Assembly: GCF_000427625.1 (NCBI RefSeq)
Contig: NZ_KE386569.1
Span: 125,376-189,375 of the forward strand
Direction: 5' to 3'
DNA from: Methylobacter luteus IMV-B-3098
GTDB lineage: Bacteria; Pseudomonadota; Gammaproteobacteria; Methylococcales; Methylomonadaceae
DNA length: 64,000 nt
Shown: positions 27,667 through 37,327 of the stretch, one piece after another
Numbering within the stretch: the stretch's first letter is position 1
Layout of the letters: every line of letters starts with the position of its first letter
Made by a program: the position numbers and the translations under genes
Notes under the pieces: model-generated
What the model was told of the DNA's origin: nothing
The model's input: the letters and a program-made list of their open reading frames with translations, nothing else
The model's database searches: none

Positions 27667-28063
27667 GGATGATAGTCCCTTGTTGAAGATCTTGCAGGTC
27701 AGCATCGTTCTCATTGATCGGCTTTTTATTGCCGGTCTTGTCAATGCTGACGAATGTGATATTGGTTTCAAAAACCTGGGCAATGCTGCCGGTATCGCGG
27801 TCTTCGCACGACACTTTGACATTGTAAGTTGCGGATGTCTTGCCAAGCCTGGTCAGGTTAGTGTCAAACTTCAGGATGGAACCGAGCTTGATGCTCTGTT
27901 TAAACACCACATTATCAAGTCCAATCGTGACAAACTCATGGCCAGGAAACTGAAGATTGGCTGCGATATAGCCAATTTCATCAATCCAATGCAGCAGATT
28001 GCCGCCGAATAAATAGCCGTAATGATTCAGATGTTCGGGTAAAACCAGTTTGTAGTGATCCAT
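27662..28063 (-). CDS. hotdog-fold acyl-CoA thioesterase
   Basis: The 133-residue protein belongs to the YciA/acyl-CoA hydrolase group: LNHYGYLFGGNLLHWIDEIGYIAA is spread over the N-terminal third (about 12-35; the Asp of WIDE is the expected catalytic acid), and TNITFVSID closes the domain. These cytoplasmic oligomers hydrolyse acyl-CoAs. The protein is slightly short, ending soon after the domain. The substrate chain length cannot be predicted. It is the last gene of a small minus-strand group with grxC and the aldolase-like gene, although the gaps of 102 and 50 bases do not prove one transcript. Confidence 0.88.
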   Translation of the reverse strand: MDHYKLVLPEHLNHYGYLFGGNLLHWIDEIGYIAANLQFPGHEFVTIGLDNVVFKQSIKLGSILKFDTNLTRLGKTSATYNVKVSCEDRDTGSIAQVFETNITFVSIDKTGNKKPINENDADLQDLQQGTIIP

Positions 28064-28165
28064 CGTACGCCTCGTGTTTGTAGGAATGTCTGAAAAAAAT
28101 GGCTTTTTTCGTTGCTGAACGAATATTTTACAAATGACAGCATTTAACGCGAGAAAATGTTGTTC

Positions 28166-28426
28166 TTAAGATGCGTCTGACAGTAAGGCATCCAGTTTCT
28201 TTTGCTGCTCCAGCGTGTAAAGATCATCAAACCCGCCGACATGATAATCGCCGATATAAATTTGAGGCACGGTCCGCCGCTGGGTTTTGCGCATCATTTC
28301 TTCTCTCAGTCCAGGCTGCTTATCGACATTGAGCTCAGTATAGTGGGCGCCTTTTTTGTCGAGCAGCCGCTTGGCCATAACGCAGTAAGGGCAAAGAGTG
28401 GATGTGTAAATCAGTATTTCAGGCAT
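28166..28426 (-). CDS. grxC: glutaredoxin 3
   Basis: This 86-residue glutathione-dependent thiol-disulfide oxidoreductase has the dithiol active site C12-P-Y-C15, the cis-proline motif TVPQIYIG and the glutathione-binding GGFDDLYTL near the C-terminus. Length and sequence match GrxC. It reduces protein disulfides and glutathione mixed disulfides in the cytoplasm. Confidence 0.96.
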   Translation of the reverse strand: MPEILIYTSTLCPYCVMAKRLLDKKGAHYTELNVDKQPGLREEMMRKTQRRTVPQIYIGDYHVGGFDDLYTLEQQKKLDALLSDAS

Positions 28427-28476
28427 ATCTTTATTAATAATGGCTAATATAGAATGCTATTCTATTCATTATTGGA

Positions 28477-29112
28477 TTACTGTTCAATGCCGAGTGCCAA
28501 TGATAAATGGTTAATCAGTTCCTGCGCCGCTGACTGTAAGGTGCCGCCGAACGTCACCACGCCGTCTTCATGGCCGAGCATGGTAAATAGCGAAATCTGC
28601 CGCAAGTTACCTGATTGGAATAATTGCTCGACAGCCAACGCCATTTCAACCGTGCCGTAAGGAATGTCGGCCAAGGTATGAGGCAGATTGAGTGCTTCGG
28701 TGTGGCGCCAGATTTCAGGGCTGTGTACGTGTATGACAGCTTGTATGGCAGGGCTTTGAGCATAGACGCTGGCATGTGTCAGCGATTCGGAAGAAGGTTG
28801 GCATAGCCCGAGCGACTGTATCCGGTTTTTTTCAGGTTCCGCTTCAGTGATGAGACAATAATGCTCAGGCTTTAAGTGCTCGATATGTCCGGTCTGGGTG
28901 CCGCTGATAATGAATTGACTGCTGCCGGGTTTCAGGCGCTGGCTGATATTGCCGAATCCGAGGTTGTCATATTTATCGGCGCGTTGCCCGATAAGGCCGA
29001 GCCGGAAAAGCACTGTGCGCCAGGCATTGATCTCGGTTAATGACAACGCAGGCGTGATCGGTTGTTGCGTGTGGCTAAGCCGGTACTTGATGACGCCTTC
29101 CTGTTCTTTCAT
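28477..29112 (-). CDS. class II aldolase/adducin-domain protein
   Basis: The 211-residue protein has the class II aldolase fold with the likely metal ligands H128, H130 (IHVHSPEIW) and H181 (LGHEDG), and the usual upstream Glu near residue 109 (PSSES). NLGFGNISQRL is the phosphate/substrate loop. Relatives include fuculose- and ribulose-phosphate aldolases or epimerases and methylthioribulose dehydratase MtnB; the sequence is not close enough to any of these to choose by eye. No sugar-kinase or methionine-salvage genes adjoin it. Confidence 0.82.
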   Translation of the reverse strand: MKEQEGVIKYRLSHTQQPITPALSLTEINAWRTVLFRLGLIGQRADKYDNLGFGNISQRLKPGSSQFIISGTQTGHIEHLKPEHYCLITEAEPEKNRIQSLGLCQPSSESLTHASVYAQSPAIQAVIHVHSPEIWRHTEALNLPHTLADIPYGTVEMALAVEQLFQSGNLRQISLFTMLGHEDGVVTFGGTLQSAAQELINHLSLALGIEQ

Positions 29113-29292
29113 CTTAGCGGAGTCGTGATTGTTGTTTGAGACATGGCACTATATACACCCGCGATCATTATTTAAAGCAGGATGGCTGGTATATCAGAAA
29201 ATAAAATACGGAGACAGGGCATTGTGTTATAAAATTGGCAATTTTGAATTTGAAGGCTGGATTTCCGGCGCACAAAAATAGTGGCTTAAGTT

Positions 29293-29745
29293 ATGCGATG
29301 TCCGTTCTGCGGGGCACAAGATACGCGCGTTATTGATTCCCGGTTGGCGAATGAAGGCGATCAGGTTCGTCGTCGACGCGAATGTATCGCCTGTAAGGAA
29401 AGATTCACGACCTATGAGGCGGCCGAATTAACGCTGCCCCGCATTGTGAAGCGCAATGGCATTCGCGAGCCGTTCGAGGAAAACAAGTTGCGGTCGGGCA
29501 TGTTGCGGGCACTGGAAAAACGCCCAGTCGGCAGCGATGATATCGAGGCGGCCATCAATCGCATAAAAAGAGAGCTGATGGCCAAGGGCGAGCGGGAAAT
29601 ATCGGCGCAGGAGCTGGGCGAGAAAGTCATGAAAGAACTGAGCGTGCTCGATCATGTCGCTTTTGTGCGTTTTGCCTCGGTTTATCGCAGTTTTCAGGAT
29701 GTCAGTGAATTCACCGACATGATTGAGCATCTACAGAAAAAATAA
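29293..29745 (+). CDS. nrdR: transcriptional repressor NrdR
   Basis: NrdR binds ATP/dATP and represses ribonucleotide reductase genes at NrdR boxes. The 150-residue protein has the N-terminal zinc ribbon C3, C6, C31 and C34, with the basic stretch RRRREC, followed by the ATP-cone domain (about 49-139; [18 protein letters not shown] begins it). ribD starts in the base after its stop codon, so it leads the riboflavin-nusB operon as in E. coli. Confidence 0.97.
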   Translation: MRCPFCGAQDTRVIDSRLANEGDQVRRRRECIACKERFTTYEAAELTLPRIVKRNGIREPFEENKLRSGMLRALEKRPVGSDDIEAAINRIKRELMAKGEREISAQELGEKVMKELSVLDHVAFVRFASVYRSFQDVSEFTDMIEHLQKK

Positions 29746-30837
29746 ATGGTACGGTCAACACAGCAGGACGCCATTTATATGGCGAGAGCTATCAGTCTGG
29801 CTAAAAGAGGGCTTTATACGACCGATCCGAATCCGCGCGTCGGCTGCGTTTTAGTCAAAGATAATGTTGTCATAGGCGAAGGCTGGCATGTTAAAGCCGG
29901 CCAGGGGCATGCAGAAGTCGAAGCCTTAAAAACCGTGGCCGATGCCAGAGGCGCAACCGCTTATGTGACATTGGAACCCTGTAGCCATCACGGCAAAACG
30001 CCGCCTTGCTGCGACGCGCTGATAAAGGCCGGCGTCAGTCGGGTTGTGGCAGCCATGCAGGATCCAAATCCTCTCGTAGCAGGCCAAGGACTCGAGATGC
30101 TGAAAGCTGCCGGCATCGAAGTCTGTTGCGGCGTATTGGAGCAGGATGCGCGGGCATTGAACCGTGGTTTTATCAAAAGAATGACCGAGAATCGCCCTTT
30201 TGTGCGCAGCAAGCTGGCGATGAGTCTGGATGGCCGGACCGCCATGGCGTCGGGCGAAAGCAAGTGGATTACTTCCGCCGAGGCCAGGGCCGATGTGCAT
30301 AAGTTAAGGGCGCAGAGTTCGGCGATCCTGACCGGAATCAATACCGTTCTGGCTGATGATCCTGCGCTGAACGCGCGCATGGACGATGAAGTCGTGCAGC
30401 CTGTCAGAGTCGTGCTGGACTCACAGTTGAAGATGTCGGTGACGGCGCAGATGACGAACCTGTCGGGGCGCAGTTTGATTTTAACCTGCTCGCAGGACGA
30501 ACAACGGTGGCAGCAGTTGCAGCAAGCCGGTTTCGAAGTTTACGGTTTGCCCGGTCACCAGGGGCGGCTTGATCTGCAGGCGGTCCTGAATTTTCTGGCT
30601 GGGCAGCAGGTCAATGAGGTATTGGTAGAAGCGGGCGCCATTTTGAATGGGGCTTTGCTGGCCGAAAACCTGGTCGACGAATGGATCGTTTATATGGCGC
30701 CCTGTGTTCTGGGCGATCAAGGCCGAGGGTTATTTACAGTGCCAGGCATGCGGCAGATGAGCGACAAGAAGAGTTTTCATTTGCGCGATGTCAGACACGT
30801 AGGCCCGGATTTAAAATTAACACTTACATCGCAGTAA
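29746..30837 (+). CDS. ribD: bifunctional pyrimidine deaminase / reductase
   Basis: RibD deaminates and then reduces the pyrimidine intermediate of riboflavin synthesis. The 363-residue protein has an N-terminal zinc deaminase domain with H55-A-E57 and the cysteines C79 and C88 (PCSHHGKTPPC), and a C-terminal NADPH-dependent reductase domain starting near RPFVRSKLAMSLDGRTA. The ATG follows the nrdR stop with no gap. The riboflavin synthase gene follows after 14 bases. Confidence 0.97.
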   Translation: MVRSTQQDAIYMARAISLAKRGLYTTDPNPRVGCVLVKDNVVIGEGWHVKAGQGHAEVEALKTVADARGATAYVTLEPCSHHGKTPPCCDALIKAGVSRVVAAMQDPNPLVAGQGLEMLKAAGIEVCCGVLEQDARALNRGFIKRMTENRPFVRSKLAMSLDGRTAMASGESKWITSAEARADVHKLRAQSSAILTGINTVLADDPALNARMDDEVVQPVRVVLDSQLKMSVTAQMTNLSGRSLILTCSQDEQRWQQLQQAGFEVYGLPGHQGRLDLQAVLNFLAGQQVNEVLVEAGAILNGALLAENLVDEWIVYMAPCVLGDQGRGLFTVPGMRQMSDKKSFHLRDVRHVGPDLKLTLTSQ

Positions 30838-30851
30838 TCAGGGGTATTTCC

Positions 30852-31508
30852 ATGTTTACAGGCATCATACTGGCCATCGGAAAAATAGCGGCCATCGAAC
30901 ATCGGGCCGGCGATTGCCGGTTCAAGATCAGCACCGGTAAATTGCCGCTTGACGACGTCGCGCTGGGCGACAGCATCGCCGTTAACGGTGTCTGTTTGAC
31001 GGCTGTCGAGCTGGGCAAGGATTATTTTTGTGCCGATGTGTCCAACGAAACGTTATCCAGGACCTTGTTAGGCGATGCCGCTGTCGGCACCTCGGTGAAT
31101 CTGGAGCTGGCCCTGACGCCTTCTACGCGCATGGGCGGGCATATCGTCAGCGGACACGTCGATGGTATCGGTACAGTCATGGAAAAAAAACCGGACGGAC
31201 GCTCTTTCCGGTTTAAATTCAAAGCGCCCGATAACCTGGCCAAATATATTGCCGAGAAAGGCTCTATCTGTATCAACGGTATCAGCCTGACCGTCAACGA
31301 CGTGGACGGCGCCACGTTCAGCGTCAATATCGTGCCGCACACGCTGAAGGAGACGACGCTGGGTGAGGCGGTGGCCGGAACCCGGGTCAATCTGGAAGTC
31401 GATTTGCTGGCGCGCTATATGGAGCGCTTGATGAAAGGTGATGCGGCGTCTAGTGCCCAGGGTGGCGTAACAGAGGCTTTATTGCAACAAGCAGGCTTTT
31501 TGGGCTAG
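30852..31508 (+). CDS. ribE: riboflavin synthase
   Basis: Riboflavin synthase dismutates two lumazine molecules to riboflavin. The 218-residue protein has the two tandem lumazine-binding barrels, the first starting MFTGIILAIG and the second near GHIVSGHVDGIG, and GSICINGISLTVN in the second. The frame continues upstream, but ATG 30852 begins the conserved FTGI motif, so this start is firm. It is the gene called ribC in E. coli. The RibB-type gene follows after eight bases. Confidence 0.96.
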   Translation: MFTGIILAIGKIAAIEHRAGDCRFKISTGKLPLDDVALGDSIAVNGVCLTAVELGKDYFCADVSNETLSRTLLGDAAVGTSVNLELALTPSTRMGGHIVSGHVDGIGTVMEKKPDGRSFRFKFKAPDNLAKYIAEKGSICINGISLTVNDVDGATFSVNIVPHTLKETTLGEAVAGTRVNLEVDLLARYMERLMKGDAASSAQGGVTEALLQQAGFLG

Positions 31509-31516
31509 GGGCATCA

Positions 31517-32671
31517 GTGAATACGATTGAAGAAATCATAGAAGACCTGCGTCAGGGCAAGATGGTCGTCATCATGGACGATGAGGATCGCGAGAATGAA
31601 GGCGATCTGCTCATGGCGGCGGCATTTACGCGTCCCGAAGACATCAATTTCATGGCCCGCTATGGGCGTGGCCTGATTTGCCTGACTTTGACCAGTGAAC
31701 GCTGCCAGCAGTTACGCCTGCCGCTGATGGTCAATGAAAATAAAACCGCGCACTCGACCAATTTCACGGTCTCTATCGAAGCGGCAACGGGCGTGACAAC
31801 GGGCATTTCGGCAGCTGACCGGGCGCGTACCGTGCAAGCCGCCGTTGCCGCCGATGCGAAAGCCGAAGATCTGGTGCAGCCCGGCCATATTTTTCCGTTA
31901 ATGGCCAAGCCCGGCGGTGTATTGAATCGGGCCGGGCATACCGAAGCGGGCTGTGATCTGGCGCGCCTGGCCGGTGTGGAGCCTGCGGCCGTTATCGTCG
32001 AGATTCTTAATGAAGACGGCTCGATGGCCAGGCGGCCGGATCTGGAAGTCTTTGCGCAGCAGCACAACCTGAAGATCGGCACCATTGCGGATTTGATCCA
32101 TTATCGTATCCAGCACGAAAATACCCTGGAGCGCATCAGCGAGTGCGCCCTGCCAACGGAATTCGGCGATTTCAGGCTTTACGCTTATCAGGATCGCAAT
32201 GACAACAATCTGCATCTGGCGCTGGTGATGGGACAGATCTCAGGCGATGAGCCGGTTTTGGTCCGAGTTCATGCGCGCAATTTGCTCGATGATTTATTTG
32301 CCTCCAAGCGTAGCGGCGGCAGCGTTTCAATCCGTGAAGCCTTGCAAAAAATAGCCGAGGAAGGTCGCGGCGTTCTGGTGGTCATCAGGCAGAGCGAAGA
32401 CAATAAATCCCTGGTGGAGTTGATTCATCATTATCAATTGGAAGATCACGGCATTTCCAACTCCGCGCAGGTTGTAGAAGCAATGGACTGGCGGACAACG
32501 GGCACCGGTTCGCGGATATTGGCGGACCTCGGTGTGCGCAAATTGAAAGTGTTAGGGACTCAAAAAAGATATGTCGGGTTGTCCGGATTTGATCTGGAAG
32601 TGGCCGAGCATGTCGGTGTCGATACCGGTGAGGGTATCGTTTCAGAAAACAATATTAGCAATTTAAATTGA
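31517..32671 (+). CDS. ribB: DHBP synthase with degenerate GTP-cyclohydrolase-II-like half (RibBX type)
   Basis: The N-terminal domain (1 to about 203) is 3,4-dihydroxy-2-butanone-4-phosphate synthase, with [11 protein letters not shown] at 21-31 carrying the metal and catalytic acidic residues, and [10 protein letters not shown]. The C-terminal half (about 205-384) resembles GTP cyclohydrolase II, but around 249-268 ([20 protein letters not shown]) none of the three zinc cysteines is present, and after VVIRQ (287-291) the usual GRG segment is replaced by SEDNKS. It is therefore unlikely to open GTP. This matches the RibBX proteins described in proteobacteria. The start is GTG. A separate ribA should exist elsewhere. 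Confidence 0.93.
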   Translation: MNTIEEIIEDLRQGKMVVIMDDEDRENEGDLLMAAAFTRPEDINFMARYGRGLICLTLTSERCQQLRLPLMVNENKTAHSTNFTVSIEAATGVTTGISAADRARTVQAAVAADAKAEDLVQPGHIFPLMAKPGGVLNRAGHTEAGCDLARLAGVEPAAVIVEILNEDGSMARRPDLEVFAQQHNLKIGTIADLIHYRIQHENTLERISECALPTEFGDFRLYAYQDRNDNNLHLALVMGQISGDEPVLVRVHARNLLDDLFASKRSGGSVSIREALQKIAEEGRGVLVVIRQSEDNKSLVELIHHYQLEDHGISNSAQVVEAMDWRTTGTGSRILADLGVRKLKVLGTQKRYVGLSGFDLEVAEHVGVDTGEGIVSENNISNLN

Positions 32672-32679
32672 GAAGAAAA

Positions 32680-33156
32680 ATGTCGGCAATAAAGACTTAT
32701 GAAGGAAATTTATCGGCCCAGGACGGCAAATTCTGTATCGTGGCATCCCGTTTTAACAGTTTTATCGTCGAGCAGCTGGAAGCCGGTGCTATTGATGCGC
32801 TGGTGCGCCATGGTGCGGCTAAGGCCGATATTGATCTGGTCAAGGCGCCCGGCGCGTTTGAACTGCCTATGGTTGTTCAGCGTGTAGCGGCAGCCAAGAA
32901 ATACGATGCGATTATTGCCATAGGCGCAGTGATCCGGGGCGGTACGCCGCATTTTGAATATGTAGCCGGCGAGTGCGTCAAGGGGCTGGCCAATGTCTCG
33001 CTGCAATACGATGTGCCGGTCAGCTTTGGCGTGCTGACTGTCGATACGATAGAGCAGGCGATAGAGCGTGCGGGTACGAAAGCCGGCAATAAAGGCGCGG
33101 AAGCCGCCATGTCGGCAATCGAGATGGTAAGCCTGTTCAAGAATCTGGAAGTCTGA
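32680..33156 (+). CDS. ribH: 6,7-dimethyl-8-ribityllumazine synthase
   Basis: RibH joins DHBP to the pyrimidine to give lumazine and forms large icosahedral or pentameric assemblies. The 158-residue protein has [13 protein letters not shown], the phosphate-binding and catalytic segment [16 protein letters not shown] (with the catalytic His) and [15 protein letters not shown] 32680 follows the ribB stop by eight bases. Its TGA overlaps the nusB ATG by one base. Confidence 0.97.
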   Translation: MSAIKTYEGNLSAQDGKFCIVASRFNSFIVEQLEAGAIDALVRHGAAKADIDLVKAPGAFELPMVVQRVAAAKKYDAIIAIGAVIRGGTPHFEYVAGECVKGLANVSLQYDVPVSFGVLTVDTIEQAIERAGTKAGNKGAEAAMSAIEMVSLFKNLEV

Positions 33157-33599
33157 TGAGTCAAGCGCGTACCAATGCCCGTAGAAGTGCTGTTCAGGCA
33201 TTGTATCAATGGCAGATGACGGGGCAGAATCTCAGCGAAATCGAGCGTCAGTTCCTGGAGGAAGATCGGCTGAAAAATGCCCAAAAAAGCTATTTCACCG
33301 AGCTGTTTTACGGCATTCCCAAAAATCTGGCCGCCATTGATCAGGCTTTGTCCGAATTTGTCGACCGTCCGGTCGATAAGATCGATCCGGTCGAAAGAGC
33401 CATCTTGCGCATCGGCGTTTACGAACTGATGCATCGACTGGATATGCCATATCGGGTCGTTTTGAATGAAGGTATTAATCTCGCTAAGGATTTTGGCGCC
33501 GATGGCAGCCATAGATACGTTAACGGCATCCTCGATAAAGTGGCTCAGAAGCAAAGAGCGCTTGAAATTAAAACCAGATCGGAAGGTAAACAGCCGTAA
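33156..33599 (+). CDS. nusB: transcription antitermination factor NusB
   Basis: NusB with NusE (S10) binds boxA RNA in the antitermination complex of rRNA operons. The 147-residue all-helical protein has the family start RRSAVQALYQWQ and the C-terminal VDRPVDKIDPVERAILRIG and VLNEGINLAKDFG. It overlaps ribH (TGATG) and thiL (TAATG) by one base each, so the three are translationally linked. Confidence 0.96.
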   Translation: MSQARTNARRSAVQALYQWQMTGQNLSEIERQFLEEDRLKNAQKSYFTELFYGIPKNLAAIDQALSEFVDRPVDKIDPVERAILRIGVYELMHRLDMPYRVVLNEGINLAKDFGADGSHRYVNGILDKVAQKQRALEIKTRSEGKQP

Positions 33600-34534
33600 T
33601 GCCGGTTTCGGAATTTGCCCTGATTCGGCGGTTCTTTACTAGCCAGCTTGTACAAAATCCGACTACGCGTTTGGGAGTTGGCGATGATTGCGCATTGCTG
33701 GCCATTCCTGAAGGTTATGAGTTGGCCGTAACGACCGACACAATGGTCGAAAATGTGCATTTCTTTGCCGGAACCGATCCCGAACAGCTCGGACATAAAT
33801 TGCTGGCTGTTAATTTGAGTGATCTGGCCAGCATGGGGGCCAAACCTGTCTCCGTGATGCTGGCGCTGACCCTGCCGAGAGTTGATGAGGATTGGCTGGC
33901 GGCTTTTGCCACGGGTTTTTTGGCACTGGCTGAGCGCTATTCAGTGGATCTGATCGGTGGCGATACGACGTCCGGCCCATTGACGCTGACCGTGCAGGCC
34001 ATGGGACTGGTGCCGCGCGGGCAGGCTTTAACGCGTTCAATGGCCAGGCCGGGCGATTTCATCTATATGACCGGTTGCCTGGGTGATGCTGGGCTGGGGT
34101 TGAAAATAAGGCAGGGCTATAACTGCGCAAATCCCGATGCGGCTTTAAAGCGGTTCAATAAGCCCGATCCTGCTTGTGTAGCCGGCCAGTCCTTAATTGG
34201 CATAGCCAATGCCTGCATTGACTTATCGGATGGTTTGGCCGGGGATTTGGGGCATATTCTGGAGCAAAGCAATGTGGGTGCCTGCCTGAATTGGGACGAC
34301 TTGCCACTGTCGTCAGCCGTACTGGACTACATAAGCGATACCGGTGACTGGCAGATGCCTCTTTGTGCCGGGGATGACTATGAATTGTGCTTTTCCGTAT
34401 CACCCGATAAAGCAGGGCTGCTGCCTATCGATTGCAGGAAAATTGGCGTGATTGAGTCTCAGCCCGGGTTGCGACTTAACAAATCGGGTAACATTCAATC
34501 ATTACAGGTAAAAGGTTTTGAGCATTTTTCTTAA
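33599..34534 (+). CDS. thiL: thiamine-monophosphate kinase
   Basis: ThiL phosphorylates thiamine phosphate to the active cofactor thiamine diphosphate. The 311-residue PurM-like ATP-binding protein has GVGDDCAL, VTTDTMVENVHFF, NLSDLASMGAKP and IDLSDGLAGDLGHI, all conserved metal- and ATP-binding segments. The ATG overlaps the nusB stop. pgpA begins 17 bases before its end. Confidence 0.96.
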   Translation: MPVSEFALIRRFFTSQLVQNPTTRLGVGDDCALLAIPEGYELAVTTDTMVENVHFFAGTDPEQLGHKLLAVNLSDLASMGAKPVSVMLALTLPRVDEDWLAAFATGFLALAERYSVDLIGGDTTSGPLTLTVQAMGLVPRGQALTRSMARPGDFIYMTGCLGDAGLGLKIRQGYNCANPDAALKRFNKPDPACVAGQSLIGIANACIDLSDGLAGDLGHILEQSNVGACLNWDDLPLSSAVLDYISDTGDWQMPLCAGDDYELCFSVSPDKAGLLPIDCRKIGVIESQPGLRLNKSGNIQSLQVKGFEHFS

Positions 34535-35030
34535 TACGCAACTCGGTAAAAACAAACTGACGCCGAAACAGATCCTGTCGGATCCGGTTTTATTTCTAGC
34601 TTTCGGTTTTGGTTCAGGTCTGTCGAAAAAAGCCCCCGGTACCTTGGGTACCCTGGCGGCCGTACCTGTATATTGGCTGTTTGCGCAGGCCGATATCGTT
34701 GTTTATAGCTTGTTGACGCTAATTGTGATTATTTCCGGTATAAGCATATGCGGCCGGGCGGCGGAAAAACTGGGTGAACATGACTTCGGCGGCATAGTCT
34801 GGGATGAAGTTGCAGGTTATTTGATCACGATGTGGCTGGCTCCATCGACATGGCAAGCGCTGGTGCTGGGTTTTGTATTGTTCAGAATATTCGACATACT
34901 CAAGCCATGGCCTATTAGATGGATAGACCAAAGTGTAAAGGGCGGGTTGGGCATCATGTTGGACGATGTTTTGGCAGGCATATTTGCGGCTATCGTGTTA
35001 TTGGTGGCTGTTGACTGGGGTTGGATTTAG
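34518..35030 (+). CDS. pgpA: phosphatidylglycerophosphatase A
   Basis: PgpA removes the phosphate from phosphatidylglycerophosphate to give phosphatidylglycerol in the inner membrane. The 170-residue protein has about four hydrophobic segments and the conserved stretches GLSKKAPGTLGTLAAVP, HDFGGIVWDEVAGYLITM and FRIFDILKPWPI. The start is a TTG inside thiL (17-base overlap); no later ATG precedes the conserved region closely. PgsA, which makes its substrate, is encoded further along at 46.4 kb. Confidence 0.94.
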   Translation: MSIFLNTQLGKNKLTPKQILSDPVLFLAFGFGSGLSKKAPGTLGTLAAVPVYWLFAQADIVVYSLLTLIVIISGISICGRAAEKLGEHDFGGIVWDEVAGYLITMWLAPSTWQALVLGFVLFRIFDILKPWPIRWIDQSVKGGLGIMLDDVLAGIFAAIVLLVAVDWGWI

Positions 35031-35081
35031 GCAATGCGAAACGGCAGATTGCTCTATAGCACTGTAAAATACAAAAATAGG

Positions 35082-35109
35082 TTGCCAAATCCGAAAAAGT
35101 CTTTATAAT
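35082..35109 (+). promoter_or_regulatory. sigma70 promoter for the initiator tRNA operon
   Basis: TTGCCA (35082-35087) and TATAAT (35104-35109) are separated by 16 bases, 12 bases before the mature tRNA 5' end, which leaves a very short leader. The next genes (rimP-nusA-infB) may be reached by readthrough. Confidence 0.75.
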
Positions 35110-35121
35110 ACAATTATCAAT

Positions 35122-35198
<77 letters not shown>

Positions 35199-35207
35199 CT
35201 TTTTAGG

Positions 35208-35230
35208 AACCCCATTTATGGGGTTTTTTA
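35208..35230 (+). terminator. terminator after the initiator tRNA
   Basis: AACCCCA and TGGGGTT pair around a TTTA loop, followed by a T-run, ten bases after the tRNA. Partial readthrough is likely needed if rimP-nusA use the same promoter. Confidence 0.85.
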
Positions 35231-35277
35231 TTTTCTGGACTTTGGTAATTTGGAAGTCCTCTATTGATTGTTTATGG

Positions 35278-35299
35278 AAGAGCCTCTGGCTCTTTTTTT
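35278..35299 (+). terminator. second terminator/attenuator upstream of rimP
   Basis: AAGAGCC and GGCTCTT form a 7-bp stem around TCT, followed by a further run of T, ending about 26 bases before the rimP ATG. With the first terminator it gives a tandem block between the tRNA and rimP, which suggests controlled readthrough, perhaps by NusA itself. Confidence 0.75.
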
Positions 35300-35324
35300 A
35301 TGTGCGAAAATAAGCGAGGAAAAA

Positions 35325-35810
35325 ATGAAACAGGCTCCTGAGCATTTGGTTAATCTAATCGAGCCAATTGTTGAAGGTTTAGGTTATGAATGTGTAGGCA
35401 TTGAATATAATCCACACCCTAAACATGGTCTGTTAAGAATTTATATTGACAGTGAGAACGGTATTCTGCTTGACGACTGCACGCGTGTCAGTCATCAAAT
35501 CAGCGGCGTCCTGGATGTCGAAGATCCCATACAAGGCAACTATCAGTTAGAAATTTCTTCGCCGGGCGAGGACAGACCGTTTTTTAAAATAAGTCAGTTC
35601 GAACGATATATCGGCAGCACGGTATTGGTGAATTTATTTAAATCCTTGGCTGGGCGTAGAAAAATTACAGGTCGGATTGAAAAAGTCACAGACGATATTG
35701 TTACGCTTCAGGAAGGTGATGAGGTTTTTGAGGTGCCATTCAGCGCAATGAGCAAAGCGCGGTTGGTTCCTGACTATTTAATTGAAAAAGGAGGACGCAG
35801 TGGCAAATAA
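35325..35810 (+). CDS. rimP: ribosome maturation factor RimP
   Basis: RimP helps assemble the 30S subunit. The 161-residue protein has the N-terminal domain (about 10-85, with [10 protein letters not shown] and [11 protein letters not shown]) and a C-terminal Sm-like domain ([21 protein letters not shown] onward, given here by start and end of the stretch). ATG 35325 has GAGG eight bases upstream; the in-frame ATG at 35268 lies before the second terminator hairpin and is unlikely. nusA starts 11 bases before its stop. Confidence 0.95.
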   Translation: MKQAPEHLVNLIEPIVEGLGYECVGIEYNPHPKHGLLRIYIDSENGILLDDCTRVSHQISGVLDVEDPIQGNYQLEISSPGEDRPFFKISQFERYIGSTVLVNLFKSLAGRRKITGRIEKVTDDIVTLQEGDEVFEVPFSAMSKARLVPDYLIEKGGRSGK

Positions 35811-37317
35811 AGAAATTTTGTTGGTAGTAGATGTTTTTTCTAATGAAAGGGATATTGAAAAAGAAATTGTTTTTCAAGCGATAGAATCAGCATTAGAAGC
35901 GGCCACTATCAAGCGTCATGCAAATCAGATTAAAGCCCGTGTCGTGATTGACCGGAAAACCGGTGATTATGTCACGTACCGGTGCTGGGAAGTCGTCGAT
36001 GCCAACCCTAATATCGACGGAGATGTGGAGTTTCCGGAAACACAAATTCTTCTGGAAGTAGCCCAGCTGGACAACCCGAATGTGCAGGTAGGCGATATCG
36101 TTGAAGAGGAAATTGAGTCGGTTGATTTCGGGCGCATTGCCGCGCAGACAGCCAAGCAGGTCATCATTCATAAGGTCAGAGAAGCCGAACGTCGGAAAAT
36201 TGTCGAAGCCTATAAAAGTCGCGTCGGTGAACTGATTACCGGTATCGTAAAACGCATTGAAAAAGGCAGCGTTTATCTGGATCTGGGCGGGCACATAGAG
36301 GCCTATATTGCCAAGGAAGACATGATTCCACGCGAGCCCGTACGCATCGGTGATAGAATCAGAGGATATCTGAAAGACGTACGTTCAGAGCCTCGGGGAC
36401 CTCAATTATTCGTCAGTCGAACCGCTCCGGAATTGCTTATCGCACTATTTCGTCTTGAAGTGCCCGAAGCCGGTGAAGGTCTGATTGAAATTCTGGCGGC
36501 GGCGCGCGATCCAGGCTCCAGGGCTAAGGTGGCGGTAAGGAGCAATGACCCGCGCCTGGATCCGGTCGGCGCGTGCGTAGGCATGAGAGGCTCCAGAGTA
36601 CAAGCGGTCTCCAATGAGCTGGCCGGGGAACGCGTTGATATTATCCTTTGGAATCAAAGTGATGCTCAATACGTTATTAATGCCATGTCACCTGCTGAAA
36701 TTCAGTCCATCGTCATTGATGAAGACAAGCACAGCATGGATCTGGCTGTCAGTTCGGATAACTTGTCCCAGGCTATCGGTCGAGGCGGGCAAAATGTCCG
36801 GCTGGCGACCCAGTTGACCGGATGGGAGTTAAACGTTATCGACGCATCTAAAGCCGAAGAAAAAAGCGAAGCTGAAGAAGGCGAAATAAAACGCCTATTT
36901 ATTGAACAGCTGGATATCGATGAAGAGATCGCGGCCATTCTGGTCGAGGAAGGCTTTAATACGATTGAAGAGGTGGCCTATGTTCCGGTCAGTGAAATGC
37001 TGGAAATTGAAGGGTTCGATGAAGAACTCGTTAACGAGCTCAGAAGCAGGGCTAAGGATGCCTTATTGATTAGCGCCATTGCCTCGGAAGAAAAACTGGA
37101 AACAGCTGAGCCAGCGCAGGACTTGCTGGAGATGGAAGGCATGAACAGAGATCTGGCCTACGAGATGGCCAGTCAGGGCATTATTACGATGGATGACTTG
37201 GCGGAGCAGTCGGTGGACGATTTGCTGAGGCTTTCCGGAATAGATGAAGATCGGGCGGCAAAATTGATTATGAAGGCACGTGAGCCTTGGTTTGCCGAGG
37301 AAAAGGCGAGTAAGTAA
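35800..37317 (+). CDS. nusA: transcription termination/antitermination protein NusA
   Basis: NusA binds RNA polymerase, enhances pausing and hairpin termination and takes part in antitermination. The 505-residue protein begins with GTG 35800, with AAGGAGG at 35788-35794 fixing the start. Domains in order are the N-terminal polymerase-binding domain (1 to about 125), S1 (about 135-200), two KH domains (about 200-345; [17 protein letters not shown] and [11 protein letters not shown]) and two acidic C-terminal repeats (about 365-425 and 440-500), as in E. coli. It overlaps rimP by 11 bases. Confidence 0.97.
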   Translation: MANKEILLVVDVFSNERDIEKEIVFQAIESALEAATIKRHANQIKARVVIDRKTGDYVTYRCWEVVDANPNIDGDVEFPETQILLEVAQLDNPNVQVGDIVEEEIESVDFGRIAAQTAKQVIIHKVREAERRKIVEAYKSRVGELITGIVKRIEKGSVYLDLGGHIEAYIAKEDMIPREPVRIGDRIRGYLKDVRSEPRGPQLFVSRTAPELLIALFRLEVPEAGEGLIEILAAARDPGSRAKVAVRSNDPRLDPVGACVGMRGSRVQAVSNELAGERVDIILWNQSDAQYVINAMSPAEIQSIVIDEDKHSMDLAVSSDNLSQAIGRGGQNVRLATQLTGWELNVIDASKAEEKSEAEEGEIKRLFIEQLDIDEEIAAILVEEGFNTIEEVAYVPVSEMLEIEGFDEELVNELRSRAKDALLISAIASEEKLETAEPAQDLLEMEGMNRDLAYEMASQGIITMDDLAEQSVDDLLRLSGIDEDRAAKLIMKAREPWFAEEKASK

Positions 37318-37327
37318 GGGGTAGGAA

